Both the position numbers and the translations under genes were made by a program. 64,000 bases of DNA. It comes from an uncultured Poribacteria bacterium. GTDB taxonomy: Bacteria > Poribacteria > WGA-4E > WGA-3G. The notes beneath the pieces are model-generated. The model did not search any database. It was not told the DNA's origin and saw only the letters and a list, made by a program, of their open reading frames with translations. This document shows positions 10,269 through 18,729 of the stretch, piece by piece. Position 1 is the stretch's first letter. The number at the start of each line of letters is the position of its first letter. The stretch lies in contig OX638316.1 in NCBI GenBank assembly GCA_951812525.1, forward strand, positions 1,128,506 to 1,192,505, given 5' to 3'.

Positions 10269-12173
10269 CTACAAAACCCACACTGACATCTGACTCGTAC
10301 CACGATTACACCATGCATAGTAGGGAATCGCTGTAACTTCCAGCTGCCTCATTTTCGGTTTTGTCGGCAGGTAGAGATTATTGTCCCACTCGGAAGCATC
10401 CAACACCGTTCCCATACCACGGATAAGCGTCACACCACCGAGCAATTCGTCATTAAACGTCGTCTCCAATGCCACCTCACCGGAAAGAGACAACGTCTGA
10501 AAAACGCCGTCGGGATTGTCAACATCTTCAAAACAGTAAACAATCGGACCACGGCGCAAAGCGAAGCGTCCAACATTTTCCCTTACAAGTGGGTGGGCAT
10601 AAACACGGGCAACAGGCATATCAAATCGCAGTTCAACACTGTCATCAGCGTGCCACTCCCGCGTAATTGAGAGATAGCCATCGGAATTCGTCTCTGGCTT
10701 GTAGACTCTGCCGTTGACGCGTGCCTCAAATTGTTCACACCAGCCCGGAACCCGCAAGTTCAACGCGAAGGAGACAGGCACTTCGGGATCAATCGTCAAT
10801 GCCACATCGCCTGCCCACGGATAATCGGTCTCTTGTGTTAGTTTCACGGAGACGTTCTGTGCGACAGTTGCCTCGGCAGTGCCGCCAACGTATAGGTTCA
10901 CCCATAAGCCTTCGTCCGATTCAGCGTAGATATATTGTCCAATAGATGCGAGGAGCCGTGCGATATTCGGTGGGCAACATGCGCAGCCAAACCATTCATG
11001 CCGGAATCGGTCGCCGTAACTCGCCAACGGATTCTGATAGAAGAAGCCGGTACCATCAAGCGAAATGCCAGAGAGAGCACCGTTGTAAAGTGCTGTTTCC
11101 AACACATCCACGAAACGCGACGCACCGTGCAACAAGAACATCCGATGCGCCCAGAATATCAGTCCGATTGAAGCACAGGTTTCGGCATAAGCGGAGAAAT
11201 TCGGCAATTCATAATCGTTTGTAAAGCCCTCGTTGTGACCAGAGGGACCCACACCGCCAGTAACATACAGACGTTTCTCTGTCACATTCTTCCAGAGGAT
11301 GTCCAGTGCGTTCAAAATATCGGTATCGCCTGTTTCAGCAGCGATGTCAGCGGCAGCACTGTAGAGATACATAGCACGTACGGCGTGCCCGACGCATTCG
11401 GTTTGTTGCTGTATGGGGAGATGTGCTTGGGCGTAGTGTCCTTCAAACTTGCCGTCCCGCGTGAAGTGATGTCGATACGAGTCAAGTCCGCCTGGAATAT
11501 CAGGATTCTCCAACTCCTTCTCAAAAACCGACGGGGAGTGCCCGCGCCGAGTGACAAAATATTCTGCGAGTGCGGTATAGCGCGGCTCGCCTGTGACACC
11601 TGCCAACTTCACGAGTGCGATCTCAATTCCCTCATGTCCCGGAAGACCGTCCCGTTTGCCAGGTCCAAAGAGGCTATCAATCAGATCAGCAAACCGGCAC
11701 GCAACATCCAATAAGTTTCGCTTTCCGGTCGCTTGATAATGTGCAACTGCTGCCTCAAAGAGATGCCCAGCGCAATACAACTCGTGCATGATGCCGAGAT
11801 TCTGCCACCGCTTCGTCGGCTCAACGAGTGTGAAATAGGTATTCAGATAGCCATCGGGTTGTTGACTGGCAGCGATTTTCGCGATAACCTCATCCAACTC
11901 CGCTTCCCACGCTGGATTCGGGTGTGTCGAGAGCGTATACGATGCCGCCTCCACCCATTTATAGACATCGGAATCGTTGAAGAAAATACCTTCAAACTCT
12001 CCAGACATCAAGCCACCAGCTTTCGCGAAGTTATCTATTCTGCCTGTTTTTTGGCACTGCGCTAATTCGTGCGGAATCGTCGCCTCGGAATTCGTTTTTT
12101 GCCGAGGTGCCCAAAACCCGTCATTAATGGTAACAGCTGTGAACGGAAGTGCTTTCACAATTCGGTCTCTCAT
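10269..12173 (-). CDS. Beta-L-arabinofuranosidase, glycoside hydrolase family 127
   Basis: A 634-residue GH127 (former DUF1680) enzyme. It shows the N-terminal VTINDGFWAPR, NTYFT, MHELYCAGHLFEAAVAHY, HEGIEIALVKL, the TGGVG and NDYELPN loop, and AETCAS with the expected acid/base Glu near residue 330. The cysteine cluster WFGCACCPPNIAR near residue 395 supplies the zinc-bound Cys nucleophile in HypBA1. A C-terminal beta-sandwich follows. It should release terminal beta-L-arabinofuranose from plant or algal glycans. No signal peptide is visible, so it acts on imported oligosaccharides. It is the last gene of a minus-strand run (Gfo oxidoreductase, lipoprotein, GH127) and has a clear terminator. 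Confidence 0.92.
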   Translation of the reverse strand: MRDRIVKALPFTAVTINDGFWAPRQKTNSEATIPHELAQCQKTGRIDNFAKAGGLMSGEFEGIFFNDSDVYKWVEAASYTLSTHPNPAWEAELDEVIAKIAASQQPDGYLNTYFTLVEPTKRWQNLGIMHELYCAGHLFEAAVAHYQATGKRNLLDVACRFADLIDSLFGPGKRDGLPGHEGIEIALVKLAGVTGEPRYTALAEYFVTRRGHSPSVFEKELENPDIPGGLDSYRHHFTRDGKFEGHYAQAHLPIQQQTECVGHAVRAMYLYSAAADIAAETGDTDILNALDILWKNVTEKRLYVTGGVGPSGHNEGFTNDYELPNFSAYAETCASIGLIFWAHRMFLLHGASRFVDVLETALYNGALSGISLDGTGFFYQNPLASYGDRFRHEWFGCACCPPNIARLLASIGQYIYAESDEGLWVNLYVGGTAEATVAQNVSVKLTQETDYPWAGDVALTIDPEVPVSFALNLRVPGWCEQFEARVNGRVYKPETNSDGYLSITREWHADDSVELRFDMPVARVYAHPLVRENVGRFALRRGPIVYCFEDVDNPDGVFQTLSLSGEVALETTFNDELLGGVTLIRGMGTVLDASEWDNNLYLPTKPKMRQLEVTAIPYYAWCNRGTSQMSVWVL

Positions 12174-12199
12174 TCTAGTTAATGTAATGAAGTGTAGTA

Positions 12200-12898
12200 T
12201 TAGCGTCTTCTGATGCTAATCTCCTGGAACGCTTCAGTAGGCAAATATTTTCCCAACACATTCTGAACAGTTACTTCGTTGAGTGCCTGTGGTGTGATTA
12301 AAACACATTTATTCCGCGAGTTCTTGCTCCAAGCCGTCTCAAACTCCTCGTAACTCAAGCGACGCTTGCCAAAATTGGTAGGATTTTGAAGATATACTTC
12401 TTTCATTTGGTCGTTATAGTCGGACACAGGCAAGATTTCCGGGGTGCGTCCTTGAAATTGAATCATTACAATAGGAGCCCATCCTTTGGCAATAAACGCC
12501 TTGAGGATATCAAAAGACGCGCCAGAGATAATAGTGACGTGCTGCACCTTTCCACGCGTTCTTGCATAAAAATCATCAAGCCCGGTTCTACTGGCACGTA
12601 TAGGTTCCCTGAAAGCATTTTTGAAAGCGTTTCTCAGGTAAGGTTGCTCCTCCAAACGGACTACAGCACTCTCAGGTAAACTGACCTGCTCGCTCTGCTT
12701 CGCTCGCTCTGGCACGTTCCTCTCAGCAGCCTTGATCGCTGTTTCAGGGACATAGTACTGCCCTTGAGGGGGCGGACCGCAATTGATCGCTAAAAGGGCG
12801 AAAACAAGCAAGACAACACAAGCCCGTACAGTTGAATACGAAGTATCAGTAAGCAATGATTGACGAACTTCTCGTAAAAAAAACAGATAGCGTTTCAT
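12200..12898 (-). CDS. Lipoprotein with C39-peptidase-like domain lacking catalytic residues
   Basis: A 232-residue predicted lipoprotein with a long basic n-region, hydrophobic stretch and lipobox LLAINC (Cys40). The C-terminal part (GWAPIVMIQFQG, DYNDQMKEVYLQNPTNFGKRRLSYEEFETAW) resembles the second half of C39-like cysteine peptidases, where a Gly-His and a YD..NP..G...LsyeeF..xW pattern are usual. Here the position of the catalytic His reads PEILPVSDY, and no QxxxxxCG motif precedes it, so peptidase activity looks lost. A GGAGGAG lies 6-8 bases before the ATG. It is sandwiched in the GH127 operon with gaps of 58 and 26 bases. Function unknown; it could be a binding protein or an enzyme using a different mechanism. 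Confidence 0.6.
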   Translation of the reverse strand: MKRYLFFLREVRQSLLTDTSYSTVRACVVLLVFALLAINCGPPPQGQYYVPETAIKAAERNVPERAKQSEQVSLPESAVVRLEEQPYLRNAFKNAFREPIRASRTGLDDFYARTRGKVQHVTIISGASFDILKAFIAKGWAPIVMIQFQGRTPEILPVSDYNDQMKEVYLQNPTNFGKRRLSYEEFETAWSKNSRNKCVLITPQALNEVTVQNVLGKYLPTEAFQEISIRRR

Positions 12899-12956
12899 GA
12901 TTCACTCCTCCATGCGTATAGAAACAGTCTGCGCCGAAAACGGTTTACTGCCGTTA

Positions 12957-13976
12957 TTAATCAATCTGAACCGCTACCTCACGTTTTTCTTTCCACGATT
13001 CCACAATAGCTTCGGTAATCCGTAGGGCTTGCAAGCCGTCTTTTCCTGTTGGTGCGGGTGATCGGTCGGCGAGCAAATCATCAACGAGTGCCGCCATTCG
13101 TAGTGCAAATGTTCTATCAAATGCAAGTTGGTCCTCTCTAAAAATGGAGGGGCGGTATTCTTCGACTACCTGATTATTACGTTTCATTAAGGTTGCGCGT
13201 GTGAGGACATTATCAACGACAATCTCGCCATCGGACCCACAGATTTCGAGGTGCTCAATCGGATGAATGAAATCGCTATCCCAACTTGCCAAGAGCGTTG
13301 CAACTACCTCTGTCTCATAACGAAACGAGATAGCCATACTGGTATAGCACGCATCCTCGCCTTCACGGGCTTCATGCTCTCGTGGCTTCGCCATTTGTGC
13401 ACAAACAGCAACAATTTCGCCGCCAAACCACCGGAGCAGGTCAATGGCGTGGGTCTCAAGTTCATAGAGTAGATAATATTCGCCCTTCCACGTTGAGGCG
13501 GGTCCACCTTGAGATAATTTCATATCCAAATAGTAAGTCTGTCCGATCTCCCCAGCATCGAACCATTTCCGCGCTTGTACGTATCCGGGTGCGAACCGAC
13601 GGTTGTAATCAATGGCGAGATGGACACCCTTCTCCTCCGCCTTCGCGACCATCTGTTCTGCCTCGCTGATGTAAAGCGACAGCGGTTTTTCGGAGATAAC
13701 ATGTTTGCCCGCTTCAAGACATTCCATTACTGGCTCAAAGTGCAAATAGTCGGCGGTTACAACGTCCACCAAATCGCATTCCTCATGCGCGAGCATCTCT
13801 TTGATGGAAGGGTACCACTTAGGAACACCGAGTTCTTCAGCACGTGCTTTCGCCTTAGCGGTATCCATATCGCACACAGCCACCAATTCCGCCCCCGGAT
13901 GTTGAAGATAGCCGAGTTGATGTCGGCGCCCGATACCACCGCACCCAACTGCTGCTACTTTTAGTTTCCCTGCCAT
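12957..13976 (-). CDS. Gfo/Idh/MocA family oxidoreductase (GH127 operon)
   Basis: A 339-residue NAD(P)-dependent sugar or inositol dehydrogenase. The N-terminal Rossmann loop is VGCGGIGRRH. The catalytic-site motif is VISEKPLSLY, with DYNRRFAPG in the substrate side and the usual beta-sheet C-terminal domain. I set the start at MAGKLKVAAV (13976), since AAAGGAG lies 9 bases upstream and the 19 codons before it do not match the family. It is the first gene of the run ending in GH127, so it may oxidise a sugar released from arabinosides or related glycans. It is one of four members of the family in this window. Confidence 0.88.
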   Translation of the reverse strand: MAGKLKVAAVGCGGIGRRHQLGYLQHPGAELVAVCDMDTAKAKARAEELGVPKWYPSIKEMLAHEECDLVDVVTADYLHFEPVMECLEAGKHVISEKPLSLYISEAEQMVAKAEEKGVHLAIDYNRRFAPGYVQARKWFDAGEIGQTYYLDMKLSQGGPASTWKGEYYLLYELETHAIDLLRWFGGEIVAVCAQMAKPREHEAREGEDACYTSMAISFRYETEVVATLLASWDSDFIHPIEHLEICGSDGEIVVDNVLTRATLMKRNNQVVEEYRPSIFREDQLAFDRTFALRMAALVDDLLADRSPAPTGKDGLQALRITEAIVESWKEKREVAVQID

Positions 13977-14182
13977 GATTGCATTCTCCTTTACGCGCTG
14001 GACGCGTCGCGAGCACCGTGTGCTCCTACTCAAGTCCCAATCGAGCCTGACAGCCTGTTTTAAAATCTACTTTCCGCTTGTAATATTAACTTATAAATTC
14101 TACATCGAAAATATAATATATCATGCAGAGTAAAAATAGCAAGTGAAAATTTTCTGGAGGCATCTCTGTTTGTAAGTAATAC

Positions 14183-14211
14183 TTTACATTTGTTAATAAA
14201 AATAGTATAAT
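14183..14211 (+). promoter_or_regulatory. Strong sigma-70-like promoter with no adjacent gene
   Basis: TTTACA (14183-14188), 17 bases, TATAAT (14206-14211). The nearest start codon is 300 bases away, and a terminator-like hairpin lies between, which raises the possibility of a small RNA. Confidence 0.55.
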
Positions 14212-14350
14212 ATATTATAAATCCTTATCAGTGGAGAAAACACTACGCCAATCTTAAAAAAACCGAATATTTCAGCAAATTTTTCGCAGCGGAAAATCGC
14301 ACAAAAAACACGAATGACTTCAGACAACCACTGGATTTTCAACAAAACTT

Positions 14351-14387
14351 AAAAAGTTACCAAAAAGTTACCATTTGGTAACTTTTT
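14351..14387. promoter_or_regulatory. Inverted repeat, terminator-like hairpin or operator
   Basis: AAAAAGTTACC occurs twice in tandem (14351-14361, 14362-14372). The second copy forms a perfect 12-bp inverted repeat with TGGTAACTTTTT (14376-14387) around two T bases. As RNA it is a GTTACCA/TGGTAAC stem followed by five U, so it could end a transcript. As DNA it could bind the HTH protein encoded next. Confidence 0.6.
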
Positions 14388-14443
14388 AACTGGAAATGCT
14401 ACACGGAAGAAACTCTGTGTTCGTAGACCAGAAACCGAGCATA

Positions 14444-14472
14444 TTGCGTAGGAACAATTTTTATGTTATACT
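14444..14472 (+). promoter_or_regulatory. Promoter of the zinc-ribbon HTH gene
   Basis: TTGCGT (14444-14449), 17 bases, TATACT (14467-14472), 38 bases before the ATG at 14510. Confidence 0.6.
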
Positions 14473-14509
14473 TTCTCTCATCAGATTTTATGTAGAGGGG
14501 TGTACCGGG

Positions 14510-14926
14510 ATGAACTGTCCACGCTGCAAAGGGGAAGATGCCGTCAAAAACGGGAAAGCTCGAGGAAACCAACGCTACAAGTGTAAAGCCTGTGGCTTTC
14601 AGTTTACCCGCCTAACGACCCGCGGGAGACCCCCATGGCAGAGAGCTTTGGCGGTTTTTTTATACTGTCGCGGCGTTTCTATAAGTACAGTTGCCCGGAT
14701 GTTCTCGGTGTCACCGAGTACTATCTTCAAATGGATACGAAAGTTTGGCTCCGAACGGACACCGCTGCCTGAATCCACCGCAGATGGTGCAGTGCTTCTC
14801 GATGAGAACGAAATTGCACAGTATCTGGAAAAACAGAGTGGAAGTTCTGAATCCGGAAAGATCTTCGTCGTCATACCGGAGGATGTGTTATCCGAAAATG
14901 TAATCGTGGGAATCAAGCGGGATTGA
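14510..14926 (+). CDS. IS1 InsA-like zinc-ribbon/HTH protein, orphan
   Basis: A 138-residue protein. Residues 1-35 form a zinc ribbon with CPRC...CKAC pairs, as in the N-terminus of IS1-family InsA. A helix-turn-helix follows (ISTVARMFSVSPSTIFKWIRKFG). The last 50 residues (LLDENEIAQYLEK, FVVIPEDVLSENVIVG) are acidic and not transposase-like. No DDE catalytic gene follows, and no insertion-sequence ends or target duplication are obvious. I start at MNCPRC because the frame upstream overlaps the promoter. It may be a domesticated transposase-derived regulator or a decayed insertion sequence; the upstream inverted repeat is a candidate binding site. Confidence 0.7.
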   Translation: MNCPRCKGEDAVKNGKARGNQRYKCKACGFQFTRLTTRGRPPWQRALAVFLYCRGVSISTVARMFSVSPSTIFKWIRKFGSERTPLPESTADGAVLLDENEIAQYLEKQSGSSESGKIFVVIPEDVLSENVIVGIKRD

Positions 14927-14950
14927 CTGTTCCGCAGAATTTGATTCACA

Positions 14951-14979
14951 TTGACAACTCTGACAATTTGTTTTAAAAT
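14951..14979 (+). promoter_or_regulatory. Promoter of the secreted lamin-G-like gene
   Basis: TTGACA (14951-14956), 17 bases, TAAAAT (14974-14979), 28 bases before the ATG at 15007; GGAGG at 14987-14991 is the likely ribosome site. Confidence 0.65.
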
Positions 14980-15006
14980 TGAAAGTGGAGGTTATAAAAC
15001 AGACTT

Positions 15007-15777
15007 ATGAAAACTCGATATTTAACATTAGACTTTAGCCAAATTATCAAGTATAGTTTGAGCGTATGTGCACTTATGCTTCTTTTCGGCGGTGTTGCAG
15101 TCGCCCAAGATTCATTCGGTGACCCGTTTGAAAAAGGTAAATTACAGAATCCCAACTGGGAATGGCAAAACGAACCACCAAAATGGGATGTTGGCGAAAC
15201 ACGCGATAATTTTCTGTATATTGACAGCGAACCCAATCGAAATCTCTGGGCAAACGATATGTCTCATTTTCTCTATCAGGAAACTGACACAGATATATTC
15301 GATGTCGAAACCCACTTTTTTGCCAGATGGGACACTGATTCTGGTGTCAATGGACTCGTCGTGAAAAGTCCAAAGGACGACAATTGGGTCACCATTAAAT
15401 TCTGGTCCCGCGATGCAGCGGCGAAAGGGCAGATCCAATATCAGACGAAACAGAATGAAGGCGGTGGCGGTCTAACAGGAAATGCAGGATTCACCCCTGA
15501 ATTCGGTGAAACCGAACTCTTCCTCCGACTTGCCAAGGATGGAGATGAATACAGTGCTTGGTATAAAACCAAGGAAAATGAGGATTGGCTCGAAATTGGT
15601 GTAACAGAATTCGAACTCACGCCACCCTTATGGCTCGGTGTTTATGCCGGTGTTGCTGCAGGTGCTGGAAGTTTAGAGGTCGAATACGAATATTTTAACG
15701 ACAATTTGAACCCTTTCCCTGTTGAACCCGGCGGAAAAGCAACAACAACTTGGGCAGCAGTGAAAAGGCAATATTAG
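15007..15777 (+). CDS. Secreted DUF1349/concanavalin-A-like protein
   Basis: A 256-residue exported protein with a signal peptide ending GGVAVAQ (about residue 36). The rest is predicted beta-sandwich: FARWDTDSGVNGLVVKSPKDDNWVTIKFW, LFLRLAKDGDEYSAWYKTKENEDWLEIG and LWLGVYAGVAAG. This resembles DUF1349/beta-xylosidase C-terminal lectin-like folds (regain of mass, xxRDGDxYxxxYS, GLxA). It ends in VEPGGKATTTWAAVK, a tail shared with two other secreted proteins here. It may bind carbohydrate at the cell surface. The following FG-GAP gene begins 15 bases after its stop, so the two are probably co-transcribed. Confidence 0.7.
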   Translation: MKTRYLTLDFSQIIKYSLSVCALMLLFGGVAVAQDSFGDPFEKGKLQNPNWEWQNEPPKWDVGETRDNFLYIDSEPNRNLWANDMSHFLYQETDTDIFDVETHFFARWDTDSGVNGLVVKSPKDDNWVTIKFWSRDAAAKGQIQYQTKQNEGGGGLTGNAGFTPEFGETELFLRLAKDGDEYSAWYKTKENEDWLEIGVTEFELTPPLWLGVYAGVAAGAGSLEVEYEYFNDNLNPFPVEPGGKATTTWAAVKRQY

Positions 15778-15792
15778 GGACGGGTAACGTTT

Positions 15793-17625
15793 ATGCAGTA
15801 CCGCCTGATTATTTTTATGACGCTCTTCGCGGTCTCTACTTTAGGGGCGTCTACCTTCACAGATATCAGTCTCACTGCAAACGTCCATCAACGTGAAGTT
15901 CCTGTCGACGCGGAATCCGGGGCTTGGTTAGGTCCCGGGACCGCTGCTGCAGACTACGATGACGATGGTTGCTGGCTCGATATTTTTGTTGTCGGCGATG
16001 GCGGCTTGCCCAACGCGCTTTATCACAATAATGGCGACGGCACATTCACAGATGTCGCAGCAAAAGCAGGCGTCGCAAATACGCCAAGGGGACGCGGATG
16101 CGTCTGGTTTGACTACAACAATGACGGGTGGAGCGATCTCTACGTAACTTGTGCCGGTCCAAACTACCTCTTTGAGAACAACGGTGATGGCACATTCACT
16201 GACGTGACACTACTGGCACGGGTCGCCGACGAGAAACACGGCACTAACCCCGCTATCGCCGATTATGACCATGACGGTTGGTTAGACATCTATATCGCAA
16301 ATTGGGGACGAGCACCATCCCTCTTAAATCCAAACCCCGCCCCAAAAACCAACATTCTCTACCGAAATCAAGGGGACGGCACCTTTGAAGAAACCACTGA
16401 CACTGCCGGTGTCGCAGACGATGGAATCGCTTGGGGTGCTATTTTCTTTGACTACGATGGCGATACATGGGCTGACCTCTTTGTTGCAAACGACCACGGA
16501 CCTGATAAACTCTATCGCAACAGCGGTGATGGAACATTTCAAGACGTCTCAGAGCAATCCGGTATTGTGACCCAAATCAACGGAAAACCGACAGGTGCAA
16601 TGGGACTCTGTGTCGGAGATTATGATAACGACACAGACCTAGATCTCTTCATCACGAATTATGATGCCGATCTTCTCTGGCGCAATAATGGCGATGGAAC
16701 ATTCACGAACGTTGCCGAAACCGTCGGAGTTGCGAACGAAGGCGTAGGTTGGTACGCCAGCTTTATTGACTACGACAACGATGGTTGGCGCGATCTTTAC
16801 GTTGTTAACGGCGATGTTGATAACTCCCAGAAAACCAATCGCAACCGTCTTTATCACAACCAGAACGGACAATTCGTAGATCGTGCCGATGCACTCAACG
16901 TCACAATCAATGCTGTCGGACGCGGCGCAACTGCTGGTGATTTTGATAACGATGGTGATGTAGATTTTTATATCGTCAACAACACCAGCAACACTCTCCT
17001 TCAGAACGATGTCAACGCTGACAATCGAAGCATCAAAATTCGGCTCCGCGGCACAGAAAGCAACCGCGACGGGGTTGGGACACGAGTATCAGTCGCAATA
17101 GGTGATCATGTTCAGACCCAAGAATTGATCTGTGGTACTGGGTTTTTGGGTAGTGATAGTCCAGAACTTGAATTTGGTATCCCCCGTGACTATCAGAAAG
17201 GCACTGTAACCTTGACCTGGCCCTCTGGAATTGTCGAAACTTACGAAATCAACTTTCACGGAGATGCCTACATCTTTACCGAGGCAGAGCAGTTAACAGT
17301 AGCAGTTGAACCCCACGAAAAGCAGTACACAACATGGGGAAAGATAAAAGCTGCCGAGGTCTTTCAGAACTATCCGAATCCGTTTAATCCAGAAACATGG
17401 ATCCCATACCGCCTTTTCGAATCCAGTGATGTCTCAATCTCAATCTATGCACAAAACGGTGTCCTGATCCGAGAATTTAACCTCGGACACCAACCTCGCG
17501 GTGAAAGAACGCTCCATTGGGACGGCAAAAACCGAGATGGGGAAACCGTCGCCAGTGGTATCTACTTCTACGAGTTCCGAGCCGGTGATACCTATACTGT
17601 CCGGAAAATGTGGTTAATGAAGTAG
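15793..17625 (+). CDS. Secreted FG-GAP/ASPIC-UnbV (CRTAC1-like) protein with sorting domain
   Basis: A 610-residue exported protein with signal peptide (MQYRLIIFMTLFAVSTLGAS). It has about seven FG-GAP/VCBS repeats with calcium-binding DxDxDG-like loops (DYDDDG, DYNNDG, DYDHDG, DYDGD, DYDNDT, DYDNDG, DFDNDG), predicting a beta-propeller. An ASPIC/UnbV segment follows (NRDGVGTRVSVAIGDHVQTQEL, LTWPSGIVETYE). The linker VEPHEKQYTTWGKIK leads to a FlgD-like Ig C-terminal domain that begins NYPNPFNPETWIPY and ends GIYFYEFRAGDTYTVRKMWLMK, as in type IX-like secretion substrates. Likely surface-located; the ligand is unknown. Confidence 0.9.
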   Translation: MQYRLIIFMTLFAVSTLGASTFTDISLTANVHQREVPVDAESGAWLGPGTAAADYDDDGCWLDIFVVGDGGLPNALYHNNGDGTFTDVAAKAGVANTPRGRGCVWFDYNNDGWSDLYVTCAGPNYLFENNGDGTFTDVTLLARVADEKHGTNPAIADYDHDGWLDIYIANWGRAPSLLNPNPAPKTNILYRNQGDGTFEETTDTAGVADDGIAWGAIFFDYDGDTWADLFVANDHGPDKLYRNSGDGTFQDVSEQSGIVTQINGKPTGAMGLCVGDYDNDTDLDLFITNYDADLLWRNNGDGTFTNVAETVGVANEGVGWYASFIDYDNDGWRDLYVVNGDVDNSQKTNRNRLYHNQNGQFVDRADALNVTINAVGRGATAGDFDNDGDVDFYIVNNTSNTLLQNDVNADNRSIKIRLRGTESNRDGVGTRVSVAIGDHVQTQELICGTGFLGSDSPELEFGIPRDYQKGTVTLTWPSGIVETYEINFHGDAYIFTEAEQLTVAVEPHEKQYTTWGKIKAAEVFQNYPNPFNPETWIPYRLFESSDVSISIYAQNGVLIREFNLGHQPRGERTLHWDGKNRDGETVASGIYFYEFRAGDTYTVRKMWLMK

Positions 17626-17752
17626 ACCGAATTCTGCTATGTCAAGGTTTAATCAGAACGGAATAGGGTCCGAACCGGAGAGAAATAGGAGGAATGGCAG
17701 TCAATAGTCGGCATTCAGTAAAAGGTTTCAGACTAAACCAAGCGTCCTTTGG

Positions 17753-17784
17753 CCGACAACCGATAGCCAATAACTGATAGCCAA
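17753..17784. repeat. Degenerate 10-11-bp periodic repeat before a start codon
   Basis: The stretch directly before the ATG at 17785 consists of variants of AACCGATAGCCAAT in tandem. A related run lies at 22582-22620 just before purH. Confidence 0.55.
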
Positions 17785-18678
17785 ATGGATAATATATTTT
17801 TGCGATGGTGGGGATGCGGTGCGTTTGACGTGCGCTTTGGGGACATCAACATAGCGTTTGACCCATATCTGTTCAATGAAAACTTGGCAAATGCTGAACC
17901 GATATACGACTATATCTTTATCTCTCACGAACACTTTGATCACTGCCATCCCGTAACCTTGCGGAAGTTGTGCTGTGGCGAGCGTTTTAAAAAGTTAATC
18001 GTCAACTCCGGTTGCATGACACCAGCAGAACCCATCGCTGAGAAATACGGCGATGCCGCATTTGAACGCGACCTACCGATAACTAAGCACATCCCCGCTG
18101 ACAAGGTCCAAGTCCTTTATCCCAAACATCTCAACGAAAAGCAAGGGACATCGCGAGCGTTTCAAGGTTCCGACACACTGGATCTTGGGGATATTCGGGT
18201 CGAGACAGTTGAAAGCGGCGAAAACCAAACGCCAGACATCCCAACAAACGGCTATCTAATAACACATACCGCAAAGAACGTCTCCGTTTTCCACACCGGC
18301 GACTTGCACGAACCCTATCCAGCCTTGGTAAATCTCCAAGGCAAAGTAGATTTCCTGATTCACATGAAACTCGGTCTCGGTGAAGGACTTGCATCTCGAC
18401 TCATCGAACTCTTAGAACTAACCCAACCGCGCTTCATGATACCAACGCATTATCGAACCGATCGAAAATCCGATCCGATACCCGCCGGGCATTGGCCACC
18501 AAATGTTACCGATGAAATGGCGTTTATTGAAGCAATCCGTGAAATAGTAGGAGACAGAACACACCTTCTGCCGTTCACTGCCGGTGTAGAGTATGAAGTA
18601 GAAATGCCAGAAAAACAGGTGCTCTGGAAATGGGAATGGTTCAATACCTGGGACGTTCCACCGTGGCGTGAAGGATAA
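17785..18678 (+). CDS. Metallo-beta-lactamase fold hydrolase (UlaG-like)
   Basis: A 297-residue cytoplasmic protein with the MBL metal motif SHEHFDHCH near residues 46-54 (HxHxDH), an upstream FDPYL strand, FHTGDLH (His/Asp ligand) and the late IPTHYRTD His. It lacks the Cys/Lys features of class B lactamases and is closest in pattern to UlaG-type lactonases and related phosphodiesterases. Immediately downstream is a Gfo oxidoreductase, so hydrolysis of a sugar lactone or related ester is a reasonable guess. No clear ribosome site lies in the repeat-derived leader. Confidence 0.8.
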   Translation: MDNIFLRWWGCGAFDVRFGDINIAFDPYLFNENLANAEPIYDYIFISHEHFDHCHPVTLRKLCCGERFKKLIVNSGCMTPAEPIAEKYGDAAFERDLPITKHIPADKVQVLYPKHLNEKQGTSRAFQGSDTLDLGDIRVETVESGENQTPDIPTNGYLITHTAKNVSVFHTGDLHEPYPALVNLQGKVDFLIHMKLGLGEGLASRLIELLELTQPRFMIPTHYRTDRKSDPIPAGHWPPNVTDEMAFIEAIREIVGDRTHLLPFTAGVEYEVEMPEKQVLWKWEWFNTWDVPPWREG

Positions 18679-18729
18679 CCAGATTTAACTTAAGATGTCT
18701 CTCTATAACTGATTTGGAGATTATTTATT

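Larger units (their letters stand above)
13977..14509. other. AT-rich intergenic region, about 530 bp
   Basis: No protein gene is supported. It contains a GAGCAC/GTGCTC hairpin at 14011-14025, a strong plus-strand promoter at 14183-14211, two tandem AAAAAGTTACC copies and a perfect 12-bp inverted repeat at 14351-14387, and the promoter of the following gene at 14444-14472. The sequence around 14100-14220 is much richer in A and T than the flanking genes. Confidence 0.6.

Noticed and set aside
14396-14509. N-terminal extension of the InsA-like protein
   Set aside because: The extra 38 codons overlap the promoter (14444-14472) and do not match zinc-ribbon transposase proteins.
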